Shown here: one piece after another, positions 6,570-8,117 of the stretch
Position numbering within the stretch: position 1 is the first letter of the stretch
Layout of the letters: every line of letters begins with the position of its first letter
DNA from: Gemmatimonadales bacterium UBA2960
Lineage (GTDB): Bacteria; Gemmatimonadota; Gemmatimonadetes; Longimicrobiales; Gaopeijiaceae
NCBI GenBank assembly: GCA_002348465.1
Contig: DEBI01000082.1
Location: forward strand, 1 to 8,117
Length of the DNA: 8,117 bases
Direction: 5' to 3'
The notes under the pieces: model-generated
The model's input: the letters and a program-made list of their open reading frames with translations, nothing else
Database searches by the model: none
Told to the model about the DNA's origin: nothing
Program-made: the position numbers and the translations under genes

Positions 6570-6971
6570 TTATCGGGTGTCGTTACCCTCAGCGGAGTTC
6601 CTGAGCTGCTGGTACACGTGGGCATTGAAGGCCTTACAGTCATTGACCTTCTGATTACCTGACCATGCTGAAAAAACAAAAGCGCCGAAGGCTAGACTCG
6701 TAGAGACGGGGTCACCTAAATAGTTAGGCTCTCCACCCAATTCGGCGACAAGGAAGGCGCCGTACGCAGCCGCCATGAAGCCATCAGCGAAGACCAAAGC
6801 CTTTCCATTAGAGCAGGGCGCCATGAGCGCGACAGCCTCTAGCTCAGACGGATCTTCGACATCTTCCCAGCCAACCGGCGGCCCATCGACAAGCAGTGCG
6901 CCGCATCCAGTCAGAGAAGGGATAAGCAGCATTATGCACAAAGCTTTTCGGGCCATATTTGCTTCTTTCAT
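6570..6971 (-). CDS. Lipoprotein of unknown function
   Basis: This encodes 133 residues from the ATG at 6971. That start is chosen because GGAGG (6984-6988) precedes it by 12 bases and the lipoprotein signal follows. An ATG at 6956 (five residues later, with AAAGAAG just before it) is nearly as good. The signal is MARKALCIMLLIPSLTGC with a textbook LTGC lipobox. The mature part has two further cysteines (in APCS and NDCK) that bracket two small-residue hydrophobic stretches (MAAAYGAFLVAELGG and LAFGAFVFSAWSG), so a disulfide closing a helical hairpin is possible. The frame is open further upstream to 7013, but that would overlap the preceding gene and hide the signal. I recognise no named family. 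The start is 7 bases after the NTF2-like stop, indicating translational coupling in the same operon. Confidence 0.8.
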   Translation of the reverse strand: MKEANMARKALCIMLLIPSLTGCGALLVDGPPVGWEDVEDPSELEAVALMAPCSNGKALVFADGFMAAAYGAFLVAELGGEPNYLGDPVSTSLAFGAFVFSAWSGNQKVNDCKAFNAHVYQQLRNSAEGNDTR

Positions 6972-6978
6972 GGTTGGA

Positions 6979-7491
6979 TCAATCCTCCATTGCGCAGGGC
7001 TCTTGGGCGTCACTGGTAAAGCTCAACGCTACGACTAGCCACTCACCGTTGATCTTTTTCCAGACCGCTAGGTACTTGCCAACATCCAAAAGATCGTGGT
7101 CATCCCCCGCCAACACCATCCGATTCACTCCGTACTCGTACGCCAGATCACCCGAGTCAGCCATTTCGAGGTGAGAGGATGCTCCCGAGAATTCACGCAA
7201 AAGACCACTCTCAAAATACTGTTCGTAAAGTTCGCGGATTGCTTCCTTTCCCTTGATCAGAGGTGAGCCGGCAGGTTGCATGATTGCATCCTCAGCCCAG
7301 TACTTTAGGGCTTCCGGAACATCGAACGCCACCTCGGCGGCGACGACCCCCTCAGTCCGAGCCTGCAGTGCTGCTCTTTCTCTAGTTAAGAGGTCTCCAC
7401 CGTTACCTTGAATGAAACCAGCTAGGATCTCGGCGATGCTTCCATCGTACAACCCCTCTTTTTCGCTGTCTTGAGGAGCGTGCTTAGACAT
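6979..7491 (-). CDS. NTF2/SnoaL-like (DUF4440-type) domain protein
   Basis: This encodes 170 residues from the ATG at 7491, chosen because AAAGGGA lies about 8 bases upstream. The frame is open to a GTG at 7656, and an ATG at 7509 is also possible, but neither has a Shine-Dalgarno and the extra residues look non-conserved. There is no signal peptide or membrane segment. The domain spans about 36-160: helix TRERAALQARTEGVVAAEVAF, then the YWAEDAIMQPAGSPLIKGKE turn (A-E-D-A-I, P-x-x-x-G-K-E-A-I), and a closing sheet with YLAVWKKINGEWLVV (140-154), the usual last strands of SnoaL/DUF4440 folds. Such cone-shaped domains bind small ligands or act as enzymes; no catalytic set is certain here. It probably opens the operon that runs to the MORN gene; its last codons carry the GGAGG of the next gene. 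Confidence 0.85.
   Translation of the reverse strand: MSKHAPQDSEKEGLYDGSIAEILAGFIQGNGGDLLTRERAALQARTEGVVAAEVAFDVPEALKYWAEDAIMQPAGSPLIKGKEAIRELYEQYFESGLLREFSGASSHLEMADSGDLAYEYGVNRMVLAGDDHDLLDVGKYLAVWKKINGEWLVVALSFTSDAQEPCAMED
6984..6988 (-). promoter_or_regulatory. Ribosome binding site inside the end of the NTF2-like gene
   Basis: GGAGG on the minus strand overlaps the final Glu codon of the NTF2-like gene and stands 12 bases before the ATG at 6971. It is long-spaced but supports that start over the ATG at 6956 and links translation of the two genes. Confidence 0.5.
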
Positions 7492-7575
7492 TTGCTGATT
7501 CCCTTTCATAGGTGCTATACCACTGATACTCACCCCCCAAAGCTTCTTGCGCTTATTCGATAAGTCAAGCTGATC

Positions 7576-7604
7576 ATAGTATCGAGCAAGCAAGTCCATG
7601 TGAA
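7576..7604 (-). promoter_or_regulatory. Candidate sigma-70-type promoter for the envelope operon
   Basis: On the minus strand TTCACA (7604-7599, five of six to TTGACA) is followed after exactly 17 bases by TACTAT (7581-7576, four of six to TATAAT). Transcription would begin near 7569, leaving an untranslated leader of about 78 bases before the ATG at 7491. It lies in the 172-base gap after the agmatinase-type gene, the only sizeable gap upstream of the five-gene run. The remainder of the gap holds a short GGTGTC/GACACC pairing (7632-7637 and 7652-7657) without a T-run, so no clear terminator. Confidence 0.4.
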
Positions 7605-7663
7605 GAGGCGAGCATCTGTTGCTTAACTCAAGGTGTCCTCTACTTCCTGACGACACCGAACCC

Positions 7664-8117
7664 TCAGGTACCTTCTCCGGAGGCAGGATCCAAGGCCTGT
7701 GCCATAAGACAGATCAGTTCGTATGCTACCGTCGCTGCAAGTGCTGACGTAGAGCCGGTTGGATCGAAGGGTGGGGCGACCTCTACGACGTCAGCTCCGA
7801 CAAGTGACACGCCACGGAACCCGCGAAGCAGCTGCAGGGCTTCCCTAGATGTGAGCCCACCTGCTTCCGGTGTGCCTGTACCCGGAGCAAAGGCGGGATC
7901 GAGGCTGTCGATGTCGAACGACAGATATATGGGACCTTCACCTACCACTCGACGAGCCTCCTGAATGACTGCCTCAATTCCCATTTGCTCTACTTCGTGC
8001 ATGAACAGCACTCGCATCCCAGTCTCTGATGAGTAGTCCCACCCTTCTGTTGAGTTCTGTGCTCCTCGTATGCCTATCTGAACGGTTCTCTTAGGATCTA
8101 CTAGCCCCTCTTCTACC
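7664..8117 (-). CDS. Agmatinase/arginase-family ureohydrolase, 5' end outside window
   Basis: The last 150 codons are present; the frame continues open through the right edge (first whole codon at 8116), so the ATG at 8017 is internal. The family hydrolyses guanidino compounds to an amine and urea with a two-manganese centre; for agmatinase, agmatine gives putrescine. The segment shows QIGIRGAQNS, then the signature SFDIDSLDPAFAPGTGTPEAGG, whose two aspartates in FDIDSLD are metal ligands, and GADVVEVAPPFD, whose glutamate near the active site is conserved. The first metal-binding motif (D-x-H-x-D) lies outside the window. The RGAQNSTEGWDYS pattern is closer to agmatinases than to arginases, but guanidinobutyrase-like specificity cannot be excluded. 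The stop is followed by a 172-base gap and a new promoter candidate, so it probably belongs to a different transcription unit from the genes to its left. Confidence 0.93.
   Translation of the reverse strand, partial: VEEGLVDPKRTVQIGIRGAQNSTEGWDYSSETGMRVLFMHEVEQMGIEAVIQEARRVVGEGPIYLSFDIDSLDPAFAPGTGTPEAGGLTSREALQLLRGFRGVSLVGADVVEVAPPFDPTGSTSALAATVAYELICLMAQALDPASGEGT

Noticed and set aside
6558..6583. Direct repeat of GGTGTCG near the end of the unknown lipoprotein gene
   Set aside because: Only seven bases and partly within coding sequence; chance is a sufficient explanation.
7492..7656. Upstream extension of the NTF2-like gene to the GTG at 7656
   Set aside because: No Shine-Dalgarno, residues look non-conserved, and the stretch contains the promoter-like pair; the ATG at 7491 has AAAGGGA before it.
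7632..7657. GGTGTC/GACACC pairing after the agmatinase-type gene as a terminator
   Set aside because: Only six pairs with a 14-base loop and no T-run after it on the minus strand.

Overview
The window is a gene-dense, roughly GC-balanced bacterial segment. Nearly every gene from position 1437 to the right edge lies on the minus strand, and several encode Gram-negative envelope proteins: an Omp85-type outer-membrane barrel, three lipoproteins with cysteine lipoboxes, and a small glycine-zipper membrane protein. Tandem group-2 bacterial Ig-like domains on a lipoprotein peptidase, a POTRA-less Omp85 barrel, an agmatinase-type hydrolase and a secreted gamma-glutamyltransferase relative would suit a Gemmatimonadota-like lineage. 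That placement is inference from protein style only; there is no rRNA or other marker gene here.

Layout. On the plus strand, 1-1428 is the 3' four-fifths of a gamma-glutamyltranspeptidase-family gene that runs in from the left edge. Its stop lies 8 bases from the stop of the convergent minus-strand gene at 1437-1955. That gene encodes a small lipoprotein with two OB-fold-like motif copies. Its GTG start overlaps the TGA of the upstream gene (GTGA), so the two are probably translated together. The upstream partner, 1952-4531, encodes an 859-residue lipoprotein with two BIG2 domains, an IPT/TIG-like domain and a zinc-peptidase domain with HEVAH.

Further right (reading the minus strand from 7491 down to 4670) are five closely spaced genes: an NTF2/SnoaL-like protein, an unknown lipoprotein, a glycine-zipper membrane protein, a POTRA-less Omp85 barrel and a MORN-type repeat protein, with gaps of 7, 29, 26 and 30 bases. 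A plausible promoter (TTCACA, 17 bases, TACTAT) precedes the first. They look like one transcription unit for a cell-envelope module of unknown job. The right edge holds the 3' part of an agmatinase/arginase-family gene.

The most notable points are: (i) the transpeptidase relative keeps the catalytic threonine and oxyanion glycines, but all three residues that hold the substrate alpha-amino group in E. coli GGT are changed (N411M, Q430N, D433N); (ii) the BIG2-BIG2-IPT-peptidase lipoprotein is coupled to a duplicated OB-like lipoprotein; (iii) the five-gene envelope operon has two members without a recognised family. I saw no insertion sequence, CRISPR array, tRNA or rRNA, and there is no gene-free stretch above 300 bases.
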